From Rhea pennata (taxonomy: Eukaryota; Chordata; Aves; Rheiformes; Rheidae), in NCBI RefSeq assembly GCF_028389875.1, contig NC_084678.1:13546899-13610898 (forward strand): DNA of 64,000 bases. Direction: 5' to 3'. The notes under the pieces were generated by a model, which had not been told where the DNA came from, made no database searches, and saw only the letters and a list, made by a program, of their open reading frames with translations. The position numbers and the translations under genes were made by a program. Shown here in pieces: positions 1 through 14,900 of the stretch (its first letter is position 1; every line of letters starts with the position of its first letter).

Positions 1-2837
1 GCAGGTAGTTTTAGAACAGCCTGAAGGAAGCAGGGACAGACCTGCATGCTTGTACTCTAGCTGTTACTGATGAATGTGAGAATGACCATTTAGGGCACAT
101 TCTCATTAAAAAAAGAAAACAACAACAACAAAAAAACACAATGTGTGCACATGTAGAGCTCCCTTGTTTCCTTCTAAGGAACTCTGGACAGAAACACATG
201 CATGTTTTGTACAGTGTACACATGCATTGCTTTCCATGCAACCAAGACGCCCTGAACTGGCTACAAATGCTTTACGCAGTTGGCAAGCACATGGCCAGTC
301 AGATTATTACATTTTGCAGACGTCGGGCTTGTTGTGCATGTGCAGTCTCTCTGCAGCAATCTCTCAACATGACCAAACTCTTCTTACTGCTTGTGAAAAA
401 TTCCTATGTGGAAACGCGCACATGTTCGGGGATACCCAGGAGTGTGCTTCAGATGGCTTCCAGAAGGAATTCGGTTCATTCATGTGCTATATAGCTTGAG
501 CACTGCAAACGCCCACTCTGTGCCCGCTCCTGGTGGGGTGAAGGCTTGAAAAACCTTGACAGAGCCACATCCCCATGGCTTAGTGGACCAAATGTTTTTT
601 GATGGAGTCATACATTCAGTGAGCAAAAGGCTCTGTGTGGTATCAACCAAATAATTTAACTTCTTTTAACCATTGGTTATACCTACTGATTCATAGAGAG
701 CTGTGAAGTTTAATGTTTGCAACAGACTTTGAAAGCTTTAAGAGGAAGGTGCTAAACAAGGCCAGAACTTTCAGACTCTAAGCAGGGTTTTGAGTTGATT
801 ACAGCTTCTAAAAAGTCTAATTTTAGGCCACTGCAACTATGAACAGACATGCCCCTGCTCCTGCGGGGACACCATAACTTCTCTCTGCCCCAGTCTTCTC
901 AACGTATATGTGAGGATGTAGTATAGATCCCTTGCCTGTGCATAAAGAAATTTGAGATCAATACTAATAGTAATAATATAGGCCTGCAAGTCCCTAGCAA
1001 ACAAAACCCCAATATTTGGGAATAAGATCCTATTTATGATTTTGTATCTTGCTAACCTCTAGAGCATCCTTAAAAAACAGACTTTAATCCTATCTCAAAT
1101 GTCAAACAAAAATATCAATTAAATGTCATTTTCTTTAAAAATGAGGTGACCTTTTCTAGAAAAGGTGAAGCATTATATTAAAAAAGTTTTAAGGTAAAAA
1201 GAAACCAAAACAGAAAAACTCCTGTTACACAGCATGTTCCCAAGATCAAGTGGATACAAAGATTTATCTGTAGTTCTTACGTATGTTGACAATAATTTAC
1301 ATCTCATCTGACAGGTGCTACTCTGCAATGACAATTTTCACACTCCTTTGAAGTCCTGAACTGGACATCAGAAGGGGTGAGGACGGCACAGCAGAGGCTT
1401 GCCAGGACCTGGGACATGACTGCTGGAAGAGTGCAGTCGTACTAGATAACATAACAGATGTATAACTCAGAAGCGCACTGATTTTAACAGCACTTTCCTT
1501 TACTCCCTGTCCCCCTCATCGTAAGCAATCTACCCCTCATCAAATAAAGGCTTCACTTCAGTCTTTCAATTTACATTTCATTGCTTTGAACATAAAGATG
1601 AATTTTGACTCTGCAAGCAGTTTACATTTACGGCCATTTTATTGCGTACCTTTCTGAACACTCTGTAAAATGGTTGTGCAAGCTTAACGGCCCGATTTTT
1701 ACTTGTTTAGCCTTCTGAGATCTAAAGAGCCACACGAGGCATGGAAACACTCAGGCTCGAACACAATCCCCTCCGGTAAGAGCAAAAGGATGTGACGGGC
1801 AGGGACAGCCTCAAGGACGCAGCATCCAGCACACCAAAAAGCAGTGTGCTCGAAACATATCCTGCATATCCTCCTAGGGACGGCTCTTCTGTAACGGCAA
1901 TGTTTTAAGTTACCTTGTTTAACTTAAACCCTGTCTTAGCACGTTTTACACAAGAGATCGTGCAGTTACTGCAGGTACTTGTGTCTCCTCGCCAGAGCGC
2001 CAGATTAACTCGCCAGCATCCTAGACATCTCCGCAAACCCGGCCTTCCCGTTCGGTCCTGGACTAGGGTCCCCCTGCTCTCTTCAGAGAAAAAGTATAGA
2101 ATGCAATGCTTTTGAAGAGTATTCTTGAATACTACGGTCATCGAGAATAGAGTATTTACTGCTAAATGAAATTCTCCTGTGTCACCCTGTTACACTGGAC
2201 AGGATGCAGTTGCACATAATGGCTTGCATCAGGTGCTAGAGTTACAGCCTGTGTCTGCTCACAATTCTGATTTTCTAATTTTTAATGCCTGAAAAGCAGA
2301 ATGTTTTTTTTTTTTAATATAAAAATGTACATGCCAGGCAATCGCTTTGATTGCCTCTGTTACTGTTATCTATTCCTGATTATGTCTGGTGACCCAGGAA
2401 GGAAGGTGCATACATCCCAGCTACTCCAGCCACTGAGTCGTCTGGTCCCTCTGCAGATAAATCACTAAATGCTTCAGGAAGCAGCGACTGCTGGGGGACA
2501 TGGGGACACTCAGAGGACTCAGGCAAGATGCACAGCCTTTGACTCCTAGACTAGTGACATGAGCCATGTCTCAGCTGCAAATAACTTTTGCTTGAGAGCA
2601 CTACTTGCTTAAAATAGGTAACAAAGATCACACAGGAATACGATCCTTCTGCCTTGGTAAGCAGTTTTGTGCCCGAGCCCTGCTCACAGACGCAGCCGTG
2701 GCGCTACTTACAGCGATGTGTACAACTGCTCATTGCATACTGTCGTACAGGTCACTGTCATTCTGTATTTTCTCCCACTCCTCATATTTCCATTTTTCAT
2801 ACCTAGAAGCTGTTTTCCTAATATCTTTCTTTTCAAG
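1..2837 (+). other. PHACTR3 intron, 3' end
   Basis: Sequence before the RPEL2 exon. No exon with acceptable splice sites was found, and the short open frames here look like chance. The upstream exon that should end in phase 1 is not in the window. Confidence 0.6.
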
Positions 2838-2991
2838 GTACATTGCCAAGAAAATGCAAGAAAGAACTGCTGGCAGTAAAACTACGAAACAGACCAAGCA
2901 AACAGGAGCTGGAAGACAGGAATATTTTCCCAAGGAGGACAGATGAGGAAAGACAGGAAATCCGGCAGCAAATTGAAATGAAACTCTCAAA
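2838..2991 (+). CDS. PHACTR3: PHACTR3 exon with RPEL repeat 2
   Basis: The acceptor is tttcttttcaag; the donor is tcaaa|gtaagt. The exon enters with two bases completing a codon and encodes [20 protein letters not shown], then [17 protein letters not shown] and [13 protein letters not shown] plus AA of the next codon. RPSKQEL is the actin-contacting RPEL core. A basic stretch (PRKCKK) precedes it; in this family basic residues next to RPELs can act as import signals masked by actin. Confidence 0.93.
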
Positions 2992-5900
2992 GTAAGTCTC
3001 TGTAAGAGCAGGGAGGAACCTGCCTTCACAATGAAGTGTCCTCTGTGTACTGTCAGATGAGACACAGTTTCTCACCCCCAAGCCCATTTCCTGCATGGAG
3101 TCATACACAGCCTAACAGATCGGATTTTCAGCTGTCGATCTGTCACATGAAAAAAATCTCAACTACTTCAATCAGAATTCCCTTGATTTCAATGGAAAAC
3201 AAAACAAAAATCAAAGGAGGAGATAAAATTCTGCCAAAATTACCTACAGCTCCACTGAAGTAATTAAGACTGAGATCCTCTAAGCTGGCCAGTGCCTTAA
3301 CTTAATAATAATAACAACAATTTTTTTTTACTCATTAATCTGATTTTTCAACCTTATCAGCACTAGCTCAGTTTGAGGATGGAGGCACTTGTTGTAGCTG
3401 CGTTGCCTTACTTTAACAAGGGAAGGTGCTATATGCACTGGTGGCTGTGTTCCTATTTGAAGGAAGAAGTAACTGCAGCAGCACTGCCCTCACTTGGGTA
3501 TAAGCCCAGCTCCAGGGATGGCAGGGATGGTCTGGTTTTGATCAGTAACCAGGGCAACAGTGAAGAGCTGTGAGAAATGGCATTACTATGGTGTATAGCC
3601 TAAAGCAAAGATTTAAGGTAACTGTGAGGCTCAGGCTGCATGGTTTGTTTTTTTGATGCGTTTCCTTTAAGACCTATGCTTGGATAATCTGCAAATGTGA
3701 ATATTTTAGATGAGACAAAGTGGATTGTTAAATAATCTGTGCTGTGCCTGCCCACACTGGGACAGTGAACAGAATTGGGAAACAAGAACAGAAGTTCATT
3801 TTCCAGACATATAAGATATTTAATATCTCAAGCCTCTTCTGAAAGAAACATTTATTGATATTTAGGTTAGCTCATTCATGTGTGCATTTGATTAAAATTT
3901 ACCTCAGGGACCAGGGAATGAGAGGCACACATACAGGTCAGAGCACAGATCCTAAAAGACCAGTGTTTACTGAAGAGAACACCACCACCATCACCACACT
4001 TGCCCTCAGCTAAGAAACGAGCTGCCGAATGGACACGGTCAACAGGATTTCAGGTACACTTCATGACACCTCTACAATGCTGGTGATGGAGATGGAGCAA
4101 TTGCCTTCCTCCAGTCTCAGTGATCGCTGTTCTTCATCCTTTGTAGCATGGCAGCACTTTATGCCCACAGGAGAATGGTCCTTTGAGCCAGCGACTGCAC
4201 AAGACAGAGTTGATGACAGTCCCTGTCACAAAAAAAATATGTACCTCCCATACGGGCAGAAAATACCACATTATTATTGATGTTAGGTTTCAAGAGTCAC
4301 AGTGAGGGCAAATCATAACAGAGGTACCACATGAATACTCATCATCTTTGGATGGAAAATATCATGAACCCGGACTTAGGATCTTTATCATCTTGACTTT
4401 GCAAGCCTTATATACTCTTTTTCAGGGAAATATTTCAAGCTACACTTTGATTCTGTTAATTCTGGCCAGTCAATTAGTTTTGCATTATCTTTGTAAGTTA
4501 GGAGCCTGATTTTATGGTTCTAAAATAACACAAAAAATAGTTTCCACTCTGTTGCATCCTTAAACCAAGTTGGTTTAAGATCTGGTCACAGATTATTTAC
4601 TGAGTGAGAAGATTCTCTCTTACCCAGCCACACCTCTTTTTGCTGAAATAGCTGGGAGGCCACATCTCACTTCAGTGCAGTCTGACTTTTCTTTGTTTGA
4701 AAGGTCTGATGGAATTGCAGCCTGAAGCAGTGTAATTAGAGGTTTATCCCCTTCTCTTTGTTTACCATTTAACTTGCATAATAATGGGCATAGAAAATGA
4801 TTTTAAAGAAGGTCTGCCTAAAGTCAAGTACAGTGACTCAAGAAGGAAAATGCTTTACTGATAAAGAAAAGAAGCGATCATTAGATGTTAGGAAATATAT
4901 ACTGTGTATAGATCAATGTAGTGAGGGTAACCTTCACACTGTCTGTTAAGGTCTTATGGAACAATCTGTGATGTTGGCTATTAGTCTCACTGGTAGTGTC
5001 TAGAAAATGGCTAAAAGCCATCTTTGTTGCAAGTGCTGGAAGACACACTTTCATTTAACTTCTCCATCCCAGAACGCAGCAGGTTCAGTGCATCTTGGGG
5101 AACAGACGGTGCAGAGATTGCTGGAATAGCTTCCAATCTGTTTTGCCATTCCAGGCTATCTCCCACACAACTTCCAGCACATATGTGCATTGGCAGAGCT
5201 CAGTTCAGCTCTTAACTCATCCACCAGAATAGAGCATGACCATGCAAACAAACTCAGGTGGCGGATGCATGCAGGAAAATATTTACACAATGAAAAGCAA
5301 GCATGTGTTAAAAAAAGTAAAAATGGTACTGGTAAAGGCCAACGAGTCAAAGCCTAGACATAGCTCCCCAGTTTGTGACTAGGACTGACTAGGTCTCACC
5401 CCCGAGTACCCAGACTGCCCCAGAATCCCAGCCTGGAAATATGACCAGACTGGTAACAGTGAAAATCTTGGATAAGATCTTGAAGTCTTTAAATTCATTC
5501 ATTTTCCTGAAACTCGTACAGCTTAATCTCTCTGTAGGTGCAAAAACAACAAAGTTTATAAAGCAACTCACTGGTAAATGTTCAGCTGTGAAGGACTGCA
5601 AGGAAACTGGGATCCAGTGGAAAAGCCTATTTGCTCATTTTGCTTCTACCTGGGCATATCGGAGCACGTTGCTGTTACTGTTGCACTGGTAGCACTTTGA
5701 AAGCAGCAATGAGAGTTGCCTGCGCAACTACAAACCTACGTGTACCATTAGATGATAGACCTGTCGCCTCACACAACGAGGGAAAAGTGTACAGGCAGAT
5801 TAGTGAGTTGTTATTTGTTGGCTGTCTGTATAAAAATAGCAAGTAAATAGGCAGTTATTTTCAAGATCAATATTTTACAGAGTATTTGTAGGGATTTGAA

Positions 5901-8900
5901 AGTCTACAGCTGTCTAGCAAATCGCCTCAGTCCCACAGCTAACATAGCCTAGCTCTTGTAGTCTGGAGGGAGAGCTGTGCTGACGTACATAATGTGCAAA
6001 AGACACTGAATAACAGTGTCTAATAACTTACAAAAACAGGGAACAAAAGAACAACATTTTTTCAAAACTGCTGTATTTTTTTAAATAGTTTTGGCTGTCA
6101 GACATTTTATAGTTGTTTTGAATCTGGTGAGAAAGCCAACTCTCCGCTATCATGCTGATGAGCAGTTGTGAAACCAAAGCTAAAACCCCTCTTTCTTTTT
6201 CTTCACTTTGCTTCTCAGTTCTTCCCAAAGAGAAAGCAAAGAGTTCTGCTACATACTCTTAGCCAGATTCTACGTCTGCAGCAGTATATGTCCACTGGTG
6301 TCAGATTTATTAATGACTGACAGCAGCTTGAGTATAGAGTTAAGTGTTCATGTAACTGTACTGCTGCTTTTGAAAAATGTATTTCCCAGTCTCTGTGCTC
6401 CTAGCCAAATTAGCCTACCACTTGTTGCCGTGGAAACATGCACTTCTCCCTTCTCCTCCTCCAGCCAGGATGGCAGTATTCCGGTTTCCCCAGATTTCCT
6501 TTGCCAGTGGTGCTTTCGCTTGCTAATTCCTGCATCCCCAGTGCCCCAGGCTGTGGTGTGCACTTGCAATACTCCACTGTGCATTAGACAACTGAGATTT
6601 GGATCCTCAAGGCTGCTGGCAGGTCTCGTTCCCCATCACTGTGTGTGCGGAGTGCCGATAATAAGCCCTCGATGGAATGCAGCGAATTGAGAGCTCTGTG
6701 TCAAGCGGCAGAAAGGACATTTGCAAGTATGATTATTTGCAATAACTGCATTCTGCCTTACAGACTCACTTTATTCTAGAAGGGATTTAAACTGAAACCT
6801 GGAGGAGTAAAATAGCTGCTAGACCTGAGAGTGACACAGGAAAAGGTTGTTTAGTTAGATTTAGATACCTGACTGTTTAGAAAGTTAATGTTTGAACTGC
6901 TTGGGTGGCTGGTACTTCTCATGTCTTGTTTAACCACAGTTAAAGACACTCCATTATTACTTAACATTTCAACGCAAACATGAATTCTTGGGAAAAAGAT
7001 TATACTTGTAATTTTCACTTCATGTTTGGTTTCGCCTCCTGGGATATTTGCATAAGTAGACACGATGCATTAAGCAGCACTCAAGAGACTGTGGAGACAG
7101 GAATTCAGATGCAGAGAAGTGGGCATGAAAGGAGCCAGACAAGACAGGCAACTGAGTTCTGTGGACATAGGAAGGAAAACTCAAACACCTAAAACTGAGC
7201 TTTACCATGAGCTTTACTGAAAGCCTTGGCATGGGCAAGTGGGTCATGCTGAGGCAGTGCTTCTTGGCAGAGTAAGCTGAAGAAAGATATCTTTATACAT
7301 TACATTACCACATCTGGAAGTGTGCAGTCATAGTGCTGCCCTGGGGTTCCTGGAAAGGCATCTGAGTTAACTTGCCCAGAAACGGCAGCTGTGGCTAAAC
7401 ACACACCCAGGCTACAGCCTGGTTTGTGCCTCCCATACCAGAGCGGGGAGTTTGCAGTGCCATAGCCCACCAAGCAATGCCAAGCAAATAGAGCTGCAGA
7501 TTTGCAGCCTAAAAGCGTGAAGCATGACTGTTTGATGCTGAAGAATTGCAAAGAAAAATTACACCCATCAGCAAAACAAAAGCTTCTCCGTGCAAGAAGC
7601 TTCTCACATGACCCATGCGACTTCCTCACAAACATGTTCCCAGTACAGCTTTGCTGACTGGAAAGGCACTGGCTTTCAGATAGGGAAAAATCGCTAGGAA
7701 ACTGGGCTGAATTCACAGGACTTCAGGGAATAATTTGTTTTACCAAAATAGGGCCAAACTGCTAGGAACCCTAATGCAGAAAAGATCAAGTAGATATTGA
7801 ACAGGGTTCAGTTCAGAGGCTGGTCTAAATTTACCTGGACATTATTGAGACCTTTTGATGAAGCTTAGACCATACTCAACCTCCCATTCCATGCAGCTGA
7901 ACTAGAAATCAAGGATCTGCCCTCATTTCAGATCATAATTTCAGTCTCTGGGAATTGTCTGTCTGATACAGCCTTATTCCAGAGACAGAAAGGTAGGAGC
8001 AGGCACAAAAAAAGAAAGATCCACTGTCTCCACTAATTAGCTGTGTGCAATTTAGTGCACATCCTTCTTATTTGCCAGGAATCATCCAGGTAGCCTTGTC
8101 ACTGTTGCTAAAAATAACAGCAGCAAACACAGCGTGGGCGTCTCTGAAAGCCTGAGCTGCTAGCACACGACAGGAGCTATATATAGAGCTACAATTTAAT
8201 TCTGCAGGCGCAGGCGTAAGCCGAGGGAGTCTCCTGCTCCTGTCAGTCTGCGCTCGCCGGTACGAGATCCTGGCAGCAGGCTCTGGTTGAGGGGCTGCTG
8301 CTATAGATTTGCATGTGATGCTAATACTATATCACAGGCCATTCCCTGGGGCTGCTATGTTTTCTTAACGGTTTGCACAACGCCCCAGTGCTTTCAAACC
8401 TGCTGCTGTCTGAGTGTTTTTTGTTTGTTTTTTTGTGGGTTTTTTTGTGCTTTGTCCTTCTTTCATTATAGGCTCAGCTTGTCAAGCTGAATGGGGGAGG
8501 AGGAGTAGGAGGGATGGGGAAAGGCTGGAGGAAGGGAGGCAGCGCAAGCAATGGCCAGGATTCTCTGGGCTGACCTCAGGACTGAGATGCTTGAATCCCA
8601 CAGGTGTTAATATTCCCCATGTCCTTCCTTGGTGGTGGGTAGTGACACACCACTGCAAACCCCGTTATACACCCAGTCTGTGACAGATAGCACTGGCCTT
8701 GCAGTCAGGAAAGTGGCACTTCAGTGTCTGCTGGCTGAGTTACTCCGAGACAGTCTCCAAGGATAAAAATCACGAAGAAGGTTCAGTTTTGTTCATGGCT
8801 CTGCAAATAATAAGCCAGTTTAGACTCCTGTTTACAGTGCTTTTCAGGTGCAAGGGAGCTGCAGCCCAGCTTAAATAAATCAGAAAAGGTTCAAGTACAT

Positions 8901-11900
8901 GTGTACAGGACAAACCCTGACTAAGATGCCCCTTTTCTTAAGGGCTGAAGAGCTCTGGAGAATGATAGGCCTTGTTCCCTTTTATTTACTACTTTTGCAA
9001 AAATAAAATGAGCTTCATTAATGCAAATCCCTGGTAAGCAAACAGCAAACCTAATCCCCTGCCAGAGTGTCACCCTAAGAGAACCTCCTGTTAGAGGCTC
9101 TCCAACCAGAGGGGGTTGCCTTGCAGCTATAACAAGGCAACTTCCACACGATTAACCACCAAGCACCCTGTCACCTCTGGGCAAAAGCTACAATCTGCAG
9201 CTGAACCAGAAGAGAAATTTGCTGTCTCAGACCAGCCTACAAGATGCTTCGCAAACATTTTTGAACACACCAGTTTATTTGTAAAGGGTTGCAACCGTGA
9301 GAATGTAGTCCTCTGTGATAGTTTAACTGTGCCATAGTACTAAAGCCTGCCTTCAGTGCGAGTTTGCATCTTTAAGGATGCAATTACTATTAAAAACAAC
9401 TATTGTTAAAAACACTGGGTATTTAATTGGTACAAACACAGTGAAGTGTCATTGCAGAGTGTAGTTAGTTCTGCTGGGGGACAAGAAAATTTCACCTGAC
9501 AGCGGCAAGGGCAAGGAGAGATTCCTGGGGGAAGATGCAAGCTCAATGCACTGCTCTGTTCTACTTCCCTGGCTCCAGGACTGGGAATTCACAGTCAAGC
9601 GTTTCCCAAGGCACAGTGAAGGCAAGGGCAGCAGGTCAGTGCACAGCAGGGAAGGGAAGAGCAGAGCAGCAGGTGTAAACACAGACAGGAATATCCAGGT
9701 CCTTTTCTGGGACACAAAGTCAATTCCTTAAATGGGTCTTTCAGCATAAAGGGCACATGTGAAACCAGAAATAAAAGATTAGAATTCAGAAAGCTGTAAT
9801 ATATCATGAGAACCTAATTATATAAACAATCTTGCAAAAAAGCTGCTAAAGCAAGTGTAGTGAGATAAGGAAAAACATTTTAGGGAAGGAAAACGTGCAT
9901 TTCTTTTGCTCTGCCAATCTGCTTACAAGTAGCACCATGTGCTTAGGGTCAGATTCTTCTGCCTGAAGATCTGGGCTATAGTAAAAGTCCTAAAGTCCTA
10001 AAACAAACCAATCATAAAACAAAATGTAAATGTGCAGATAGCCAATAATCTGTAATGCTTCACCTCACACTGGATTATGACTCAGGTCCTCAAGCTAGTC
10101 TGAGTCTGCAGGACAAGTAATTACAGAAAGAAATTGATTTAATTTAATTTGTGGAGGTTAATAGAGACCAAAGTAAGGTGCTCTGGTTATCATGGCTATT
10201 TGTGCTGTTTTATGAAACAGATCTCCGAGCAGAACAAGGTGCTGGAGCAGCTGTGAGTTACTGATACCCCAAGGGTCCAATGGGGATTCAGGCATTCGCA
10301 GTTTCGCAGTGGTAACCCTCACAACCAGGGGGATGGTCACTGTGTTGCTAAGATTACTTAGGGTTTGGGTTTTTTTTCTTTTCTTTTTCTTTCTTTCTTT
10401 TTTTTTTTTTAAGAAACTGTTCATGAATTTCAGGAAAACATTTTGTGTACTTAATGCCAAACACTTTAATATAGTTCAAATGGGGGCAAGATATGGGATA
10501 AACAGTCTGCCTGCTAGACTACTGACTGCTGTAAGCAAGATCAGAGCCAGAAGGGGAGGTGGCTGCATATTTTTCAATTTTAATGTACCTAATTTCAGAC
10601 TCACCACTTTAAATATATATATTTTTTAAACTAACCAAGTTTATATGCAGACTGGATGTAAATGAATTTCATCAAAGCTGTTGCCATGAACTGATCACAA
10701 AATACCTAAGCAGTAAGAATTCATTTCTTCCACAAGATTTTTAATATGCCTTTTAGATTAGTGAACGGAAGGAAACAGAAGATGAAGCTTGCTTACTGTG
10801 CCAAGTCACATCTGCACACACCATAGCTGGAGGGCATACACCTAATATCACAGCACTGTATTGCCACAGATTTATTGGTCATTACTGTCAGATGAGAGTC
10901 ATCTGTCCCTTTGCATGAAGTACTCCGGCATGGTTTTGGACACTCTTGCAAAGACTGGCCAAACCCAATGGTTGATTGCATGTGACCCAAGGAAACTGTA
11001 GTTAACACAAAGCAGTTGCTGATTGTCCAAATATTGTTACACTTCCTACCCCTTCCTCCTCCCACTGCACAGAGCACAACTCTATTATAATCTGGCTCAT
11101 TCAGACTCAAAGATGAGGCCTTAAATCCTCCTAGGAATCAGAGGCTTGGGTTTGCTGCTTTTCATACAGCAAAACTGTGTTAGTCCAGAACAGTTTCTAC
11201 CTTTATGAAAGTACCTCAGGGAAGAAAGCTAGAGGATGAAAAATGCAGAAAATAAGTATTTAGAAAACAGGTTGAAGAGTGAAAACAGGTCAGAACAGAA
11301 GGTCTTTGCTTTTAATGAGATACTACTTAACAAATACTGTACAGCTATTAATTATTAAAAGTAGTTCTACCTTGATACCATTGCTTGTGCCTACCTGGCA
11401 AGCTGCAGCTATAAAATCAGTTATTGTGGGGTTTCCTGCCTGATGTGTAGCTCAGAAGCTGCTTAGAGCTACATAGAGCACAGCAAACTTACTTCAGTAT
11501 CTGTTTTTCAGGATGAGCAAACCATCCAGGTGGCTAGCACTCTTCCTTTGACCTCTTCAGGCTCAGGAGAATGCCCCTTCCTAGCAAGCATCTTCACTCT
11601 CTTAGGTTTTCTTTAGCTATCCCATGCTACACATCAAAAGACCAAAAAAGACTCCCGGGTTTATCAATCCATGCCAACTATTATCCAGAGAAATTAAGAT
11701 GTGTTGAAAACTGATAGAAAAGCACTTGTGTCAAATAACTTTTGGTGTTTTCCCATCAACCATGTCATATTAGGAGGGCTCTGTAATGGCTTAGTCTAAA
11801 GAAAATCATTATAGAGTCCCAACTGCATGGACAAGTAGCCAGCACCATCTGAGGCTCTCTCTCTCATTCTGTGGAAAATAAACTTTTGCAGAAAACTGTA

Positions 11901-14900
11901 TTGAGGCAAGTGGGAACTATAGCTGCTTGAAGAATCAGCATGTTGGTAAAATTAAATTCGGAGGAGGTTCCTCCAGTCTATTTAGTCCAACATTGTACAG
12001 AGACATGACAGTTTTGTTTTCATAAAACTGTACAAAATACTACTCTGCCAAGATAGAAACACCAAAATAAAAATGTAAATGCCTCTCTGTTGAAAAAAGC
12101 CCTAAAGATTAAGACTGCATGGCTCTCAGATAAGCAGCCACTGTCATTTACTTGAAATGATCATATTCATTAAGAAAATTAAATTATGAATGAATTAACA
12201 TGATTTTGAAAGACTAATCAAGTATTAAAAATACAGAGCCCAGATTTTGGGACATTCCCTCCACATAGTGACTAGTGTGAGGCAAAGAGACAAGGGTGGG
12301 GTGAGACAGTGTCTGCAAAAGCCACATTAGGGACAAGCCACACTGCAGACTTACTATTATAATAATTATAGGGAGCAGTGAGAGTACTTCCAATTAGCAC
12401 CCATTAAAGCAAAAATCTTCCCCAAGTAAAAGCTAAACAAACAACTAGTAATAGTGGAAGGAAAGTTGTATTTATAGGTACTGTACAGTTAACATTAAAT
12501 CTTTTTGCAGCCTGTTTGTACAGGAAAAGATAATGAAAGAGTGATAGGTGTGTGGAGATGCAAGTCTCAAGTGTACAAACACAGGGCTAGCAGGACTTGC
12601 TAGGGGACTAGAGGCACGCTGCTCCTCTCCAAAATATGCCATCACAGGACCAAGTTAATCCATCCTAATGGACGGTGCCAACTATGGCATGTCTTTCCTC
12701 TCCTCCCTGCTTTGGAGCCCTTTTGCACAGGCTGGTTCAGGCAGCAGAAGCCAGGGAAGCAGGAGCAGCTCCGATCCCTCCTCCCAGCAGCAGCTGCCCT
12801 GCAGCGCGGTGGGGGACCTGCTCCTCGCTCTGCCCCAGGGTGCTCGCGCGTGGCGGGTGCATGACAGAGCCTCGCACGCTCCTTCCTCACATGTGTAAAG
12901 ACTCATTTCTCTTGCTGCTCAAATACGTGCAGGAAACCTCCTCCGACATGACAGAGCCCAGGGCTCAAAGGCAGCGTTACCTGCCGATTCCCAGAGCATC
13001 GGACACGGGACAGAAAACATGCTAGAAGTGCCCGAAAAAGCAGCCTGTGATGGGAGATCTTTGGCACCCAGAGAAGGCTGATCCTAGCTTTGATAAAGAG
13101 TCACTGCCAGCTTACACTGCTCCGCTTAGCTCCCCCACGTCCCGGGGGTCACTCAGCAGACCGAAAGCTACTCTGTAAGGAGGCAGGGATTTGGTAAAAT
13201 TGAAACCTTTTCCACGGACACAAAGATCTCACAGTCCAGCCTTGCACTTTGACAGTAAGAGCGAGTATATGTTGTACCACAATAAATCATAGCAGTAAAG
13301 TCAGAACTAGATGTTTATGCCAATACAGAATTTCTTGTGATATATAAATTCTTAAAGTTTTATTCAGCTGAGGAAGCTAAGTTTCAAAAGCTCAGCATTT
13401 CCTGTTCTAACTGAAATTTGCCAGCAACCTCCGTTTTGGATTTACATCATCATAACCGAACACAGGATCCCAAACTAAAATAAGGAGAGTCCCAAAAAAA
13501 GTTTAAGGAAGAGCACACAGAACATGGGGGAATGACATATTTAAATTCAGATCCTCTTTGCATTTTAGGATGTTAGCCTGTGTGTGACGCTCAGTATCAT
13601 GCTTTTTAGCATCAAGCTCGACAGACAGCCCCACTTGAAAACAAAAAGAATAAAAAAAATCAGTAAAATACTGCCTGCTATGGGAAGTGAATAAATCCTT
13701 GCAGTTGGTTTGCAAGTCTGTCTTTCCAAGCAAGCATGTTGACCCATTTCCTCTTCCATAAATAGAGATAAACCAGCTCTTTGGAGCAGTACGAGATCTG
13801 CCAGTGAAATAACTGTAAAGTTATTCCTGTTGTGGTGACCAAGGCAGTCTGACTCTTACAGAGTGCATGTGCCACATTTCTGAGTTTTCAATGGAATTTC
13901 TCATTAAGATTTTTGTGCTGATGGCAGGAACAGTTTTGGAATAATAATAATAAAAAAAAGATAACCTCAAGAGAAGTATTTTTAAAAGCAAAAGATTAAA
14001 ATAAATTGCAATGCAATAAAGAAGCAGGACACGCATTCAAAGCATGCTGTGGGCAACAACTGCATAGGTCAGGTCAGCCTTGGTTAATAACAAGGGCAAT
14101 GCGTAGGTCTAGCGCTGTGCAGAAAAACACGGGGCTAACAATAGCATGTGCAAGAGAAAGTAGCACAGCAGATGGTGACATGCTATCTGGAGGCAGGGAT
14201 ATCCCATCCTGTTGGAGATGCTGCGTGGGTGAGTGACAGCAGAGAACTAGAAAGCATTCACGTTGCCAGGGAGAGCGTTCCCAGAGAGATTCCTGCAATT
14301 TAATAGCAGGTGTGCAGTCATGCAGGGACGGCCTCTCCCAGAAGCGCTTGCAATTTTAAGAATCACTTTCATTTAGTTTATTTCTTCAGGGATTACTCAG
14401 AGCCAAGAGAGCCCTGCGTTTGCCTCGATTTACTGCAGCGATCAGGCGGGCTATCCCCCGGCGCGAAGGCTGCGCGCAGGCGGTTGCAGAGCACGAAGCT
14501 GCGCTCCCGCCGGGGCCTCGAGCCGCCTGGTTAGCGGGCTCGCACGGCTTGAGACCACTGACTCTTGGGTAACTTCCTGCTCTTGCTTTAAGCAACACCT
14601 TGAAGTGGGAAATATTTCTGCAGATGAGTTAATATTACTTCAAAGGCTTTGCAGGTTGCTGAAGGGTCCCTTATGTATAAGCACAGGTTACAGGAGCAAG
14701 AGAAGCGTATTGTCCAGAGCTCACAGTGCATGAGGACGCTGTCCGCAGTTTGTATCCATGAGAAGCATGGCCATTTTCAAAAGCTTTTGCATTAATTGAG
14801 TGGGTGGAGGGGAATTTGCATATAGTCAGCAGCGGCAGGCTGACAAACAGTGAGAACCAACTTTTTTTTTTTTTTTTTTTTTGGTCTGCTCTCTGCAAAT

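Noticed and set aside
6208..6690. 160-codon open frame on the + strand
   Set aside because: No recognisable domain, no splice or promoter context, and in the less AT-rich part of the window where chance frames are longer.
7300..7716. 138-codon open frame on the - strand
   Set aside because: No motif, no matching exon structure, intronic.
11950..12000. CR1-like piece (gaggttcctccagtctattt then agtccaac)
   Set aside because: Only a short, degenerate resemblance to the reverse CR1 3' end. Not strong enough for a feature.
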